The notes under the pieces: generated by a model | Seen by the model: the letters and a program-made list of their open reading frames with translations, nothing else | What the model was told of the DNA's origin: nothing | The model's database searches: none | Shown: piece after piece, positions 43,263-52,334 of the stretch | Layout: the number at the start of each line of letters is the position of its first letter | Numbering within the stretch: position 1 is the stretch's first letter | Translations under genes and position numbers: made by a program | NCBI RefSeq assembly: GCF_022014495.1 | Contig: NZ_JAKLSQ010000003.1 | Coordinates: forward strand, 183,257 to 247,256 | Length of the DNA: 64,000 nt | Reading direction: 5' to 3' | From: Sandaracinobacteroides sayramensis | GTDB taxonomy: Bacteria; Pseudomonadota; Alphaproteobacteria; Sphingomonadales; Sphingomonadaceae

Positions 43263-43479
43263 GATCACACGAACACACCGATACACCTGCGCGGCAAGAT
43301 ATCGGATGATACATCAACCTTTGGAAGCAGGTTCACCAGCCATCAAATCCCCGATGATCGGTTGCTGCTTCATCACGACTGCTCAACTCAGCTTCGGCCG
43401 CCCTCCAATCCCGTCAGAAGCTCGACGCAGGGTCCGGTCTTGCGGCCGGCATCTGGACATTATGGAAATTTCGTAGGAA

Positions 43480-43491
43480 GTATACGAATAC
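43480..43491. promoter_or_regulatory. GTATAC motif A, upstream of APC permease
   Basis: GTAT-ACGA-ATAC, an inverted repeat 40 bp before the permease ATG. Related sequences lie upstream of the receptor (48217), the DapA-like gene (51356) and the TauE gene (55275); candidate operator for the local GntR protein. Confidence 0.45.
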
Positions 43492-43531
43492 AACGATGCC
43501 AGATGGCCATGCAAACACAACAGGGGCAACA

Positions 43532-44968
43532 ATGGAATTTCTCACCCGCCGCAAAGCCATGCCGGGAAGCGAGACCGCAGCGTCATCGCCAGGCGGGCTC
43601 AGGCGAACCCTTTCATGGCCGCATCTGGTGGCGCTCGGCGTAGGGGCGATCGTGGGCACCGGCATATACACTCTGATCGGGGTGGGGGCGGAGCGCGCCG
43701 GGCCGGCGGTCATCCTGGCGTTCGTCATCGCCGGGGTGGTGTGCGTGTGCGCGGCGCTGGCCTATGCCGAACTGGCCGCGATGATCCCGGTTTCGGGCTC
43801 GGCCTATACCTATTCCTACGTAACCCTCGGCGAGGGGGCGGCCTGGCTGGTGGGCTGGAGCCTGATCCTGGAATATACCGTGGTCTGCTCGGCCGTCGCC
43901 GTGGGCTGGGCCGGCTATTTCGCGGGGATGCTCGAAGGTCTGGGATGGGGGCTTCCCGCCGCCCTGACCCTGGCGCCGACGCAAGGTGGGATCGTCAACC
44001 TGCCGGCGGTGATCATCGTCGGCGTCGTCGCGGCCATGCTGATCCTCGGCACGCGCGAGAGCGCGCAGGTCAACACCGTGCTGGTCGTGGTGAAGATCGC
44101 AGCCCTCATCGCCTTCATCGCCATCGCCGCGCCGCATTTCAACCCCGATAACCTGCAGCCGTTCATGCCCTATGGCTTCGCCAAGTCCGGCACCGACGGG
44201 GCCGAAGTCGGGGTGATGGCGGCCGCCGCGATCATCTTCTTCGCCTTCTACGGCTTCGACGCCGTGGCAACCGCCGCGGAGGAGACGCGCAATCCCGGCC
44301 GCGACCTCAGCATCGGCATCGTCGGCTCCATGGCCGTGTGCATCATCCTCTACATCGCGGTCGCCGGCGCAGCGCTGGGGGCCATGCCCTTCACCGAGTT
44401 CATGCGCTCGCCCGAGCCGCTGGCCCATATCGTCCGCACCGTCGGCTCCGACTTCTGGGCGACCCTGATCGCCGGGGCTGCCGTCGTGGCCCTGCCCACG
44501 GTGATCCTCGCCTTCATGTTCGGCCAGAGCCGCATCTTCCTGGTCATGGCCCGGGACGGTCTGCTGCCCCGGCGGCTGGCCCGGGTCAGCGCCCGCAGCG
44601 GCGGGCCGGTGCGGGTCACAGCCGGGACCGCCATCCTGATGGCCGTCATCGCCGGCTTCTTTCCGCTGGGCGAGCTGGCGGCGCTGGCCAATGCGGGAAC
44701 GCTCGCGGCCTTCACCGCCGTCGGCATCTGCCTGATCGTCCTGCGCCGGCGCGAGCCCGACCGGCCCCGCCTGTTCCGCGCGCCCGCCTGGTGGCTGGTC
44801 GGCCCGCTGGCCATAGGGGGCTGTATCTATCTGTTTTTCAGCCTGCCGACTGCGACCCAGATCAACTTCGTCATCTGGAACATGATCGGCGTCGTGGTCT
44901 ACCTCCTCTACAGCCGGCGCGGCAGCCTGCTGAACCATGCCAAATCGTCGCCGGGAGCAATGGAATGA
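43532..44968 (+). CDS. APC-family amino-acid permease
   Basis: 478 residues with about 12 membrane segments. The APC start VALGVGAIVGTGIYTLIGVGA is at residues 33-53; FFAFYGFDAVATAAEETRNPGRD is a typical mid-protein block of cationic/neutral amino-acid permeases. The start at 43532 has AGGGG 6 nt upstream. It is coupled (4-bp overlap) to an imine-reductase gene and stands at the head of the putative hydroxyproline cluster, so proline, hydroxyproline or a related amino acid is the likely substrate (inference). Confidence 0.82.
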   Translation: MEFLTRRKAMPGSETAASSPGGLRRTLSWPHLVALGVGAIVGTGIYTLIGVGAERAGPAVILAFVIAGVVCVCAALAYAELAAMIPVSGSAYTYSYVTLGEGAAWLVGWSLILEYTVVCSAVAVGWAGYFAGMLEGLGWGLPAALTLAPTQGGIVNLPAVIIVGVVAAMLILGTRESAQVNTVLVVVKIAALIAFIAIAAPHFNPDNLQPFMPYGFAKSGTDGAEVGVMAAAAIIFFAFYGFDAVATAAEETRNPGRDLSIGIVGSMAVCIILYIAVAGAALGAMPFTEFMRSPEPLAHIVRTVGSDFWATLIAGAAVVALPTVILAFMFGQSRIFLVMARDGLLPRRLARVSARSGGPVRVTAGTAILMAVIAGFFPLGELAALANAGTLAAFTAVGICLIVLRRREPDRPRLFRAPAWWLVGPLAIGGCIYLFFSLPTATQINFVIWNMIGVVVYLLYSRRGSLLNHAKSSPGAME

Positions 44969-45993
44969 GCGTTTTCGACGCCGCGGACAGCATCGCCCTG
45001 TCGATTCAGGAGGTGTTCGATCTTTCCCTCCGGGTGCTGAAGGGCGCGGGACTGTCGGACGCCCACGCCCGGGCGGTCGCCCGGGTCATCACGGCGGGCG
45101 AGCGGGACGAATGCGCCTCGCACGGCCTCTATCGCCTGCCGGGCTGCGTCATGACCATCCGTTCGGGCAAATTGTCTCCGGACGCCGAGCCCGGGATCGT
45201 CGACGCCTCCCCTGCCCTGGTCCGGGCCGATGCCCGCTTCGGCTATTCGCTCCTAGCCTTCGAACGGGCGGCGCCGCTGCTGGTGGAGAAGGCCAAGGCA
45301 GTCGGCGTCGCGGCCCTCGCCATCACCAACTGCTTCCACTTTTCGGCCCTCTGGCCCGAGATCGAACATCTGACCGAGCAGGGCGTGGCGGCTCTGGCCA
45401 TGACCCCCAGTCACGCCTGGGTAGCCCCGGCGGGCGGACGCAAAGGCCTGCTGGGCACCAATCCGCTCGCCTTCGGTTGGCCGCGGCCGGGCCCCCACCC
45501 CTATGTGTTCGACTTCGCCACCAGCGCCATCGCGCGCGGCGACCTGGCGCTGCACGAGATCGCCGGGCAACCCATTCCCGAAGGCTGGGGCGTGGATGCC
45601 GAGGGACGGCCTACCACAGACGCCCGCGCGGCGCTCGACGGCGCCATGCTGACCTTCGGCGGGCACAAGGGCTCGGCCCTTTCCACCATGATCGAGCTGC
45701 TGGCCGGGCCGCTGATCGGGGACATGACCAGCCGGGAGTCCATGGCCTTCGACGCCGGCGCCCAGGCCGCGCCCTGTCATGGCGAGCTGATCCTGGCCTT
45801 CGACCCGGCAATGCTCGGCGGCCCCGATCCCGCGGCCAATGCGGCGCGCGCCGAGGCCCTGTTCGCGGCCTTCGCCGACCAGGGGGCGCGCCTGCCGTCC
45901 GAGCGCCGCTACGCCGCCCGCGCCCGCAGCCTGGCGCGCGGCGTGCGCACACCGCGTCCGCTTTACGAGCGTATTCTGGCCCTGGGATTCTGA
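44965..45993 (+). CDS. Ldh-family oxidoreductase, Delta1-pyrroline-2-carboxylate reductase-like
   Basis: 342 residues of the malate/L-lactate dehydrogenase-2 family (not the Rossmann type). Markers are ECASHGLYRLPGCV near residue 50, ITNCFHFSALWPEIEHL, GTNPLAFGWPRP and FGGHKGSALSTMIELLAG. Members reduce cyclic imines (Delta1-pyrroline- or piperideine-2-carboxylate) with NAD(P)H, which is the second step of trans-3-hydroxyproline breakdown, or act on malate or ureidoglycolate. The neighbours favour the pyrroline-2-carboxylate role. Coupled to the permease by ATGA. Confidence 0.72.
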   Translation: MSVFDAADSIALSIQEVFDLSLRVLKGAGLSDAHARAVARVITAGERDECASHGLYRLPGCVMTIRSGKLSPDAEPGIVDASPALVRADARFGYSLLAFERAAPLLVEKAKAVGVAALAITNCFHFSALWPEIEHLTEQGVAALAMTPSHAWVAPAGGRKGLLGTNPLAFGWPRPGPHPYVFDFATSAIARGDLALHEIAGQPIPEGWGVDAEGRPTTDARAALDGAMLTFGGHKGSALSTMIELLAGPLIGDMTSRESMAFDAGAQAAPCHGELILAFDPAMLGGPDPAANAARAEALFAAFADQGARLPSERRYAARARSLARGVRTPRPLYERILALGF

Positions 45994-46075
45994 GCGCGGC
46001 GCCTCCGACTGCCGGAGGCCAGGCAACTATTTATTTTCAAAGGATAACCTGCACTGAATCAGAGGAGGAGAGACC

Positions 46076-47866
46076 ATGCGCCCAATTCCGATGCTGACCG
46101 GCTGCGCCCTGGCTGCCCTGACCCTTGCCTCCGCCGCCCAGGGCCGCAGCGGCTTCCCCGGCCAGACGGACTGGAGCGACGACCCGCCGGTGCTGGCCTC
46201 GCTGGTGGCCTTTGCCGACCAGGAGAGCAACCTGCGCACCGCGGTGGTGCGCTATCTGCAAGACAGGGCGGCCATCGAACGGCGCTATCCGATCCTCTAT
46301 TCTCCCGCGCGGGCGGCACGGCTGCATGCCTTCCACGACGCCTGGCGGGCGCGGCTGGCCGAAACCGATTTCGCCGCCCTCAATCCCGAAGGCCAGGTCG
46401 ACTATGTCACCCTGCGCAACCGGATCGACCATGACCAGGCCATGCTGCGCCTGAGCGAGACGCGCGCCGCGCAGATCGCGCCCTTGCTCCCCTTCTTCGA
46501 CCGGCTGCGCGCCTTCCAGGAAGCGCGCTTCGATCGCACCCGAGTCAATGCGCGCGAGGCGGCGGGCGTTCTCGACGGCGTGGCCGGCGAGGTGGAAGGT
46601 CTGAGCGCGGCCCTCGCGGACGGGCGCAAACCCTCGGGCGTCTCCGCCGTCGCCGGACGCCGCGCCGCGCTGCAGGTCGAGCATCTGCGCACGGTCCTGG
46701 ACGACTACAACCGATTCTACGACGGCTATGATCCGGACTATTCCTGGTGGGTGCGCAAGCCCTACCAGCGCCTGGACGCGGCGCTGGAGGCCTATGCCGG
46801 CGCCCTGAACCTGCATCTGGCGGGGATACGGCCGGGAGAGCAGCCGCCCATCATCGGCGATCCGGTCCTGGCCCAGGGACTGGCGGCGGACCTGGCGCTG
46901 GAGATGATCCCCTATTCCGTGGCCGAGCTCATCCGCATCGGCGAGCGGGAGTTCGCCTGGATCGTCAGGGAGCTGAAGATCGTCTCCAACCGCATGGGCC
47001 ATGGCGACGACTGGCATGCGGCGCTCGAGCATGTGAAGACCCTGGCGCCGGCGCCGGGCGAGGTGCCCTGGGCCATTTTCGACATCGCCGACTATTCCGA
47101 GCGGTTCGTGGAAAAGGACGGCTCCGTCACCATGCCGGCCCTGTCGCGCGAAGTGTGGCGCCTGGCGATGCAGACGCCCGAGCGCCAGCTCATCAACCCC
47201 TTCTTCTCCGGCGGCGAGGTGACGCGGCTGTCCTATCCGGTCGACAGCATGAGTCATGCGCACAAACTGATGTCCATGCGCGGCAACACCCCCCATTTCA
47301 ACTTCGCCACCGTGCACCATGAGCTGATCCCCGGCCATCACATGCAGAAGTTCATGAACGACCGCTTCAACACCCATCGCACGCCGCTCACCAACACACC
47401 GGTCTGGCGCGAAGGCTGGGCGCTCTACTGGGAGATGATCCTGTGGGAGAAGGATTTCCCCCGGAACGACGCCGACCGGATCGGCATGCTGTTCTGGCGT
47501 CTGCACCGCGCGGCGCGGATCGTCTTCTCGCTGAATTACCAGACGGGTGCGTGGACGCCGCAGCAGGCGGTGGACTATCTGGTCCAGCAGGTGGGCCATG
47601 AGCGCGCCAACGCCGAAGCCGAGGTGCGCCGCACCACCATCGATGCGCCCTTCTATCAGGCGGCCTACATGATCGGGGGCCTGCAATTCCACGCCCTGCG
47701 GCGCGAGCTGGTGGACTCCGGCCGCATGACCGAGCGCGGCTTTCATGACGCGGTGATGCAATTGGGGCCGATGCCGGTGGAGCTGATCCGCGCCCGGCTG
47801 CTGGACCAGCCGCTGCAGCCCGATTACCGCAGCCGGTGGCGTTTCTATTCCGGCCCCGTGAACTAG
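46076..47866 (+). CDS. Secreted DUF885 family protein (putative metallopeptidase)
   Basis: 596 residues with a signal peptide (CALAALTLASAAQG). The DUF885 hallmark HHELIPGHHMQ is near residue 425, followed by REGWALYWEMI and YLVQQVGHERANAEAEVRR; the HE..PGHH pattern suggests a zinc site like that of M3/M32-type peptidases. The strong ribosome site GAGGAGAG precedes the ATG. With the TonB receptor and amino-acid genes it may release residues from proline-rich peptides such as collagen fragments (inference). Confidence 0.78.
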   Translation: MRPIPMLTGCALAALTLASAAQGRSGFPGQTDWSDDPPVLASLVAFADQESNLRTAVVRYLQDRAAIERRYPILYSPARAARLHAFHDAWRARLAETDFAALNPEGQVDYVTLRNRIDHDQAMLRLSETRAAQIAPLLPFFDRLRAFQEARFDRTRVNAREAAGVLDGVAGEVEGLSAALADGRKPSGVSAVAGRRAALQVEHLRTVLDDYNRFYDGYDPDYSWWVRKPYQRLDAALEAYAGALNLHLAGIRPGEQPPIIGDPVLAQGLAADLALEMIPYSVAELIRIGEREFAWIVRELKIVSNRMGHGDDWHAALEHVKTLAPAPGEVPWAIFDIADYSERFVEKDGSVTMPALSREVWRLAMQTPERQLINPFFSGGEVTRLSYPVDSMSHAHKLMSMRGNTPHFNFATVHHELIPGHHMQKFMNDRFNTHRTPLTNTPVWREGWALYWEMILWEKDFPRNDADRIGMLFWRLHRAARIVFSLNYQTGAWTPQQAVDYLVQQVGHERANAEAEVRRTTIDAPFYQAAYMIGGLQFHALRRELVDSGRMTERGFHDAVMQLGPMPVELIRARLLDQPLQPDYRSRWRFYSGPVN

Positions 47867-47887
47867 GGCCGGACACTTCCTCCCCGC

Positions 47888-48033
47888 ATGGCAATGGTGA
47901 ACCAGGCAACCGCCGGGCTGGATTATCATATGCCGCTCGGCGGTTCGAAGAAGTCGCCTTTTTGCGCGCGCGAACAGGGCTTTGCGACGGCGAATTCTTC
48001 AACCGGATCAAGTCCGCCTACGCCTGGAGCTGA
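47888..48033 (+). pseudogene. C-terminal remnant of aldehyde dehydrogenase (ketoglutarate-semialdehyde dehydrogenase type)
   Basis: Frame 1 from 47888 reads MVNQATAGLDYHMPLGGSKK...REQGF, which matches the conserved VNxxTAGxDxHxPxGGxKxS...REQG end of KGSADH-type aldehyde dehydrogenases. The frame then breaks near 47985, and the end continues in the neighbouring frame as GEFFNRIKSAYAWS and a stop at 48033. Only about 48 codons remain, without the catalytic Cys/Glu parts. Ketoglutarate-semialdehyde oxidation is the last step of hydroxyproline breakdown, so the location fits a lost member of this cluster. Confidence 0.75.
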
Positions 48034-48143
48034 CGCCAGCGGGCGGCGTCCGCCGTCAGCCTCCCCATTCCTGAGTCACCACGACCCCGCGCGGGTTCTC
48101 TGCGACAAGAGAATTATCCCTTTCTATTCAGTTGGATGAATAG

Positions 48144-48170
48144 CCAAACGGGTTTCCGGTTGGTTTTTTT
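48144..48170 (+). terminator. Rho-independent terminator
   Basis: CCAAACGG/CCGGTTGG stem (one mismatch) with loop GTTT, then seven T. It closes the permease-reductase-DUF885 unit. Confidence 0.8.
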
Positions 48171-48190
48171 GACACTTTTGCGGCGCTTGG

Positions 48191-48229
48191 TTGACATATG
48201 CAATTGGGCAGATAAAGTATCCGATATAC
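48191..48229 (+). promoter_or_regulatory. Promoter with GTATAC motif B, upstream of receptor
   Basis: TTGACA (48191-48196), a 16-nt spacer and TAAAGT form a plausible promoter. GTAT-CCGAT-ATAC (48217-48229) overlaps the -10 and resembles motifs A, C and D, so it may be bound by the local GntR regulator. Confidence 0.5.
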
Positions 48230-48368
48230 GAAAATAAGCCTAGGGAGGACGGCTGGCCATTCTGCTGCGACGCCTTTGCCGCGCAGTTCGATGGTCACCC
48301 GCAGACATTCGCCAGGTCGGTCGAGGCCGGCCAGACGCAGGGAATCGGGCTAAGAAAGTGAGGGGAAT

Positions 48369-51251
48369 ATGTTGCCATTTGCCGACATGCGCATCCGCCT
48401 GCGCGCAACCACCATGCTGGGAGGCGTCGCTGTCCTGACGCTCGCGGGCTGGAGCGGGCTCGCCGCCGCCCAGGAGGCGGCAAGCGTCGAGGATATCGTC
48501 GTCACCGGCTCGCGCCTCGTGCGCTCGGACCTGAACGCGCCCAGCCCCACCACCATCATCGGGCAGGAGCAGATCGCGAACTCCGGCGCCACTACGATCG
48601 AGTCGGTGCTCAACGAATTCCCGCAGCTTTCCGGGGGGAATACCTCGAGCGTCAACTCGGGGGGCGGCTCCGGGGTCCTGACCGCCAACCTGCGCGGCCT
48701 GGGGGCGAACCGCACCCTGACGCTGGTGAACGGCCGCCGGTTCATCCCCGCCAACGGCGCGGGCAATGTGGACCTGGGCACGATTCCCAGCGCCCTGGTC
48801 GAGCGGGTGGAGATCATCACCGGCGGCGCCTCGGCCATCTATGGGTCCGACGCCATCGCCGGCGCCGTTAACTTCATCCTGCGCAATGACATCGACGGCC
48901 TGGAGACCTCCTACCAATATGGCCAGGCCACTGCCGGCGACGCCAGAAGCCACAAGATCGACGTCACCTTCGGCACGCCCTTCGCCGAAGGGCGCGGCAA
49001 CATCATCCTCCATGCCGGCTACATGCAGCGCGATGGGGTGATGATGGAGGATCGCCGCTTTTCGCGGACTCCCCTCGACTCCGCGACCATGAACCCGACC
49101 GGCTCGGGCAATATTCCCGGCGGCCGCGTGGCCGTGAACGTGGGCCAACTCGCCGGGCAGTTGCCCAGAGGGCCGAACTGCACCTCGCCGCAGAACTCCA
49201 TCCGCTTCGGCGAAGGCGCGGAAGTCTTTCAATATTGCACGCCCGAGGATCTCTATAATTACGCGAAGGGCAATTACCTGCTTCGCCCCTATGAGCGCCA
49301 GCAGTTCGCGGGCATCGCCCGCTATCGCGTCATACCCTCGGTCGAGGTTTATGGCGAACTGCACTATGTCAACACCAAGAACCAGTTCCAGCAGGCTTCG
49401 GACTCCCTCAACGTCCTGACGCCGGATCAGCCTTATTTCGAGGTGGCCAACTATGCCACCAACCCGGTGCTGCCGGCGCAGCTCCGCCAGTTCTTCATCG
49501 ACAATGCGACGGTGTTCGATCCTCTGGGGACGGGCAACGCCCGCCTGGCGGGGGGCATCGCGCGCCGCTTCGACGAGCTGGGCCTGCGCAACTTCGCCTT
49601 CGACCGCACCACGGTCGGAGTCACGGGCGGGCTGCGCGGCGAGCTGGATTTCGGCGCCAATCAATGGCGCTGGGACCTGTTCGCCCAGTTCCAGCACTCG
49701 CGCACCGACGAGGTGGTGCAGGGGATGATGTCCTCGGCGCGGCTGGGTCTGGGGCTGAACACGACAGTCGACGGCGCGGGCAATGTGGTGTGCGCCAACC
49801 CGATCCTGGGCTGCGTGCCGGTCAATCCGTTCGGGCTGAACGCCTTCGGCCCCGAGGCGGCGGCGTTCATCACCCCGCATCGTTCCTCCACCGAGAAGTT
49901 CGCGCGCACGGTGATCGGCGGCTCGCTGGCGGGCGACCTGTTCCAGCTGCCCGCCGGGGCCGTGGCCGCAGCCCTGGGTTTCGAATATCGCAAGGACAAA
50001 TATGACTATATGCCCGGTGCGACCGATCTCGCACGGGAATATGGCTCGTCGTCGCGCGGGATCACCGAAGGCGGCTATGACGTCGCCGAACTTTTCGGCG
50101 AATTGCGCGTGCCGATCCTGTCGGGGGTCTCGTTCGCGGATTCCCTGGCCGTGGAAGGCGCCGTCCGCTACTCGGACTATTCGAACTTCGGCGGCGCCTA
50201 CACCTGGAAACTGGGCGTGGAATGGGCCCCGGTGAACTGGATGCGGTTCCGCGCCGCCTACAACAGGGCCAATCGCGCCCCGGCGATCAGCGAGCTTTAC
50301 TCTCCGATCGTGGTCGGCTTCGCGGCCGGCTCCGACCCTTGCGCCGCGGCCAACAACCCGACGGCCGCCCAGAAGCAGCTCTGCGTGCAGCAGGGCGTGC
50401 CCGCCGCCGCCATCGACACCTTCACTCCCAGCGCCCTGGGCTTCAACCAGCGCTCGGGCGGCAACCCGGAGCTCCAGGACGAGACCTCGAAGACCTACAC
50501 CGCCGGAGTCGTCGTCCATGTCCCATGGGTCAGCGGCCTGAACATCGCCGTCGACTATTTCAAGATCGAGGTCGACAACGCCGTGGCGACCCTGGGCGCC
50601 GCCGACACCCTGCGGGTCTGTTTCGAACTGCTGGACATCAACAGCGCGCCCTGCCGGGCGATCACCCGCATCCAGGGCAATGGCGAAGTGTTCGAGGTCA
50701 ACGCCAGCAGCAGCAACATCGGTTCGCGCACCGTCGAAGGCATCGACCTGTCGGCCGACTGGTCCCTACCGCTGCCCGAAGCGGTCGCGTTCGGCAGCAA
50801 CGAGGCGCGGCTGGCCCTGACCCTGAACGCCAACTGGATGTTCAAGCAGGTCAACCAGCTGATCGGCGCCAACCCCATCGATTGCGCCGGCTATTTCGGC
50901 ACATGCACCCGCATGGGCGCGGGCGGCACGCCGGATTTCAGCGCCAATTTCGGCGCGCGCTACGCCTCCGGCCCGGTGATGGTCGGCACGCAGGTTCGCT
51001 ACATCAGCGCCCTGAAGCCCATGGCGGGCGTCAACGCGCCGCTGGTGAACGCCGGAGCGGTGGCCTATTGGGATTTGAACGGGTCGGTCGACCTCAACGA
51101 CCATCTCCAGTTGTTCGGCGGATTCAACAATCTGCTGGACCGCCAGCCCCGCATTCTGGGCCAGGCGCACGGCGGCGATTCCAACACCGACGTGACCCTC
51201 TACGACCCGGTCGGGCGCTCCTTCTTCGCCGGCGTCCGGGCGCGCTTCTAG
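48369..51251 (+). CDS. TonB-dependent receptor (peptide-type)
   Basis: 960 residues. Signal peptide to about 35 (GWSGLAAAQEA), TonB-box DIVVTGSRLVRSD, plug with LRGLGANRTLTLVNGRRFIP and VERVEIITGGASAIYGSDAIAGAVNFIL, barrel ending GVRARF with terminal Phe. The NGRRF-type plug is the large sphingomonad/xanthomonad receptor group often found with peptidases. AGGGG precedes the ATG. No STN domain. Likely imports peptides handled by the DUF885 protein (inference). Confidence 0.88.
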   Translation: MLPFADMRIRLRATTMLGGVAVLTLAGWSGLAAAQEAASVEDIVVTGSRLVRSDLNAPSPTTIIGQEQIANSGATTIESVLNEFPQLSGGNTSSVNSGGGSGVLTANLRGLGANRTLTLVNGRRFIPANGAGNVDLGTIPSALVERVEIITGGASAIYGSDAIAGAVNFILRNDIDGLETSYQYGQATAGDARSHKIDVTFGTPFAEGRGNIILHAGYMQRDGVMMEDRRFSRTPLDSATMNPTGSGNIPGGRVAVNVGQLAGQLPRGPNCTSPQNSIRFGEGAEVFQYCTPEDLYNYAKGNYLLRPYERQQFAGIARYRVIPSVEVYGELHYVNTKNQFQQASDSLNVLTPDQPYFEVANYATNPVLPAQLRQFFIDNATVFDPLGTGNARLAGGIARRFDELGLRNFAFDRTTVGVTGGLRGELDFGANQWRWDLFAQFQHSRTDEVVQGMMSSARLGLGLNTTVDGAGNVVCANPILGCVPVNPFGLNAFGPEAAAFITPHRSSTEKFARTVIGGSLAGDLFQLPAGAVAAALGFEYRKDKYDYMPGATDLAREYGSSSRGITEGGYDVAELFGELRVPILSGVSFADSLAVEGAVRYSDYSNFGGAYTWKLGVEWAPVNWMRFRAAYNRANRAPAISELYSPIVVGFAAGSDPCAAANNPTAAQKQLCVQQGVPAAAIDTFTPSALGFNQRSGGNPELQDETSKTYTAGVVVHVPWVSGLNIAVDYFKIEVDNAVATLGAADTLRVCFELLDINSAPCRAITRIQGNGEVFEVNASSSNIGSRTVEGIDLSADWSLPLPEAVAFGSNEARLALTLNANWMFKQVNQLIGANPIDCAGYFGTCTRMGAGGTPDFSANFGARYASGPVMVGTQVRYISALKPMAGVNAPLVNAGAVAYWDLNGSVDLNDHLQLFGGFNNLLDRQPRILGQAHGGDSNTDVTLYDPVGRSFFAGVRARF

Positions 51252-51254
51252 GCT

Positions 51255-51293
51255 GGAAGGCGGCGCCGCAAGACCGCGCGGCGGCGCCTTTCC
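51255..51293 (+). terminator. Imperfect GC-rich hairpin after receptor
   Basis: GGAAGGCGG-CGCCGC pairs with the complementary run ending CGCCTTTCC (one mismatch, one bulge). The T-tract is weak, so termination is uncertain. A second small hairpin CCGGAA/TTCCGG follows at 51297-51315. Confidence 0.35.
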
Positions 51294-51355
51294 GACCCGG
51301 AACATGATATTCCGGCCGGGTCGCGCATTGCGCTTGATCAAGGGGTCATAAATCA

Positions 51356-51367
51356 GATATGGTATAC
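51356..51367. promoter_or_regulatory. GTATAC motif C, upstream of DapA-like gene
   Basis: GATATGGTATAC, 25 bp before the ATG. The wider ATCAGATA-N3-TATACT context is shared with motif D at 55275. Confidence 0.5.
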
Positions 51368-51391
51368 TAAATTTAGCGAGAGGATTTCCCC

Positions 51392-52321
51392 ATGGCGGGC
51401 GCCAAGATGCATTGGACCGGCGTTATTCCGGCGGCCACGACTCAATTCGACACAGCCTTCGCAATCGACCTGGACGCGACCCAGCAGGTGCAGGACGCAC
51501 TCATCCAGGACGGCGTGGACGGCCTCATCGCGCTGGGGACGGTGGGCGAGAACAACTCCCTGGAGCCGGACGAGAAGCGGGCCGTCCTGAAGGCGGCGGT
51601 CGAGGTCGCCGCCGGCCGGGTGCCCGTCATCACCGGGGTCAGCGAACTCACCACCGATCGCGCCGTCCAATATGCGCGGGACGCCGAAGCCATAGGCGCC
51701 GACGCCCTGATGCTGCTGCCGGCCATGGTCTATGTGCCCACCCCCGAGGAGCTGGAAGCGCATTTCCGCGCCGTGGCGGCGGCGACGTCGCTGCCGATCA
51801 TGCTTTACAACAATCCCATGGCCTACCGCGTTTCCCTGTCCAACGCGGACCTGAAGCGCCTGTCGGATGTGGAGAATATCGTCGCCATCAAGGAGAGCGC
51901 GGCGGATTCCCGGCGCATCACCGACATATTGAACGATCTGGGCGACCGCTTCACCGTCCTCGTCGGCCTGGACGATGTGGCGCTGGAAGGGCTGCTGCTG
52001 GGGGCCAGCGGCTGGATCTCCGGCCTGACGAACGCCTTCCCCGAGGAATCGGTGGCTCTGGTCAAGGCGGCGCGGGAGCGCGACCTGACCCGTGCGGTGG
52101 AAATCTACCGCTGGTTCATGCCCCTGCTGCACCTGGACTCCGAACAGGATCTGGTCCAGTCGATCAAGCTGGCCGAGCAGATCATGGGCAGGGGCTCCGA
52201 GCGGGTGCGCATGCCGCGCATGCCGCTTAGCGGGGCGCGTCGCGACTATGTGACGTCGATCGTCGAGAAGGCCGCCGCCACCCGTCCGGTCGGCTCCGGC
52301 CGGGCCGTGAGCCAGGCCTGA
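51392..52321 (+). CDS. DapA/DHDPS-family lyase, putative pyrroline-4-hydroxy-2-carboxylate deaminase
   Basis: 309-residue class I aldolase-fold enzyme. The Schiff-base lysine is in IVAIKESAADSRR near residue 170, the Tyr in IMLYNNPMAYRV, and GTVGENNSL replaces the usual GTTGE. Next to a hydroxyproline epimerase, members of this family deaminate pyrroline-4-hydroxy-2-carboxylate to 2-oxoglutarate semialdehyde. The assignment rests on that neighbour; N-acetylneuraminate- or KDG-lyase-type activity cannot be excluded. GAGAGGA precedes the start, and the epimerase follows by 13 bp. Confidence 0.75.
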   Translation: MAGAKMHWTGVIPAATTQFDTAFAIDLDATQQVQDALIQDGVDGLIALGTVGENNSLEPDEKRAVLKAAVEVAAGRVPVITGVSELTTDRAVQYARDAEAIGADALMLLPAMVYVPTPEELEAHFRAVAAATSLPIMLYNNPMAYRVSLSNADLKRLSDVENIVAIKESAADSRRITDILNDLGDRFTVLVGLDDVALEGLLLGASGWISGLTNAFPEESVALVKAARERDLTRAVEIYRWFMPLLHLDSEQDLVQSIKLAEQIMGRGSERVRMPRMPLSGARRDYVTSIVEKAAATRPVGSGRAVSQA

Positions 52322-52334
52322 GCCGGGAGTAGCG

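Larger units (their letters stand above)
48034..48368. other. Intergenic region with terminator and receptor promoter
   Basis: 335 bp between the dehydrogenase remnant and the TonB receptor. It contains a rho-independent terminator (48144-48170) and a putative promoter/operator (48191-48229). Nothing else is recognisable. Confidence 0.6.

Noticed and set aside
48240..50519. 759-codon minus-strand frame
   Set aside because: Antisense to the peptide-type TonB receptor.
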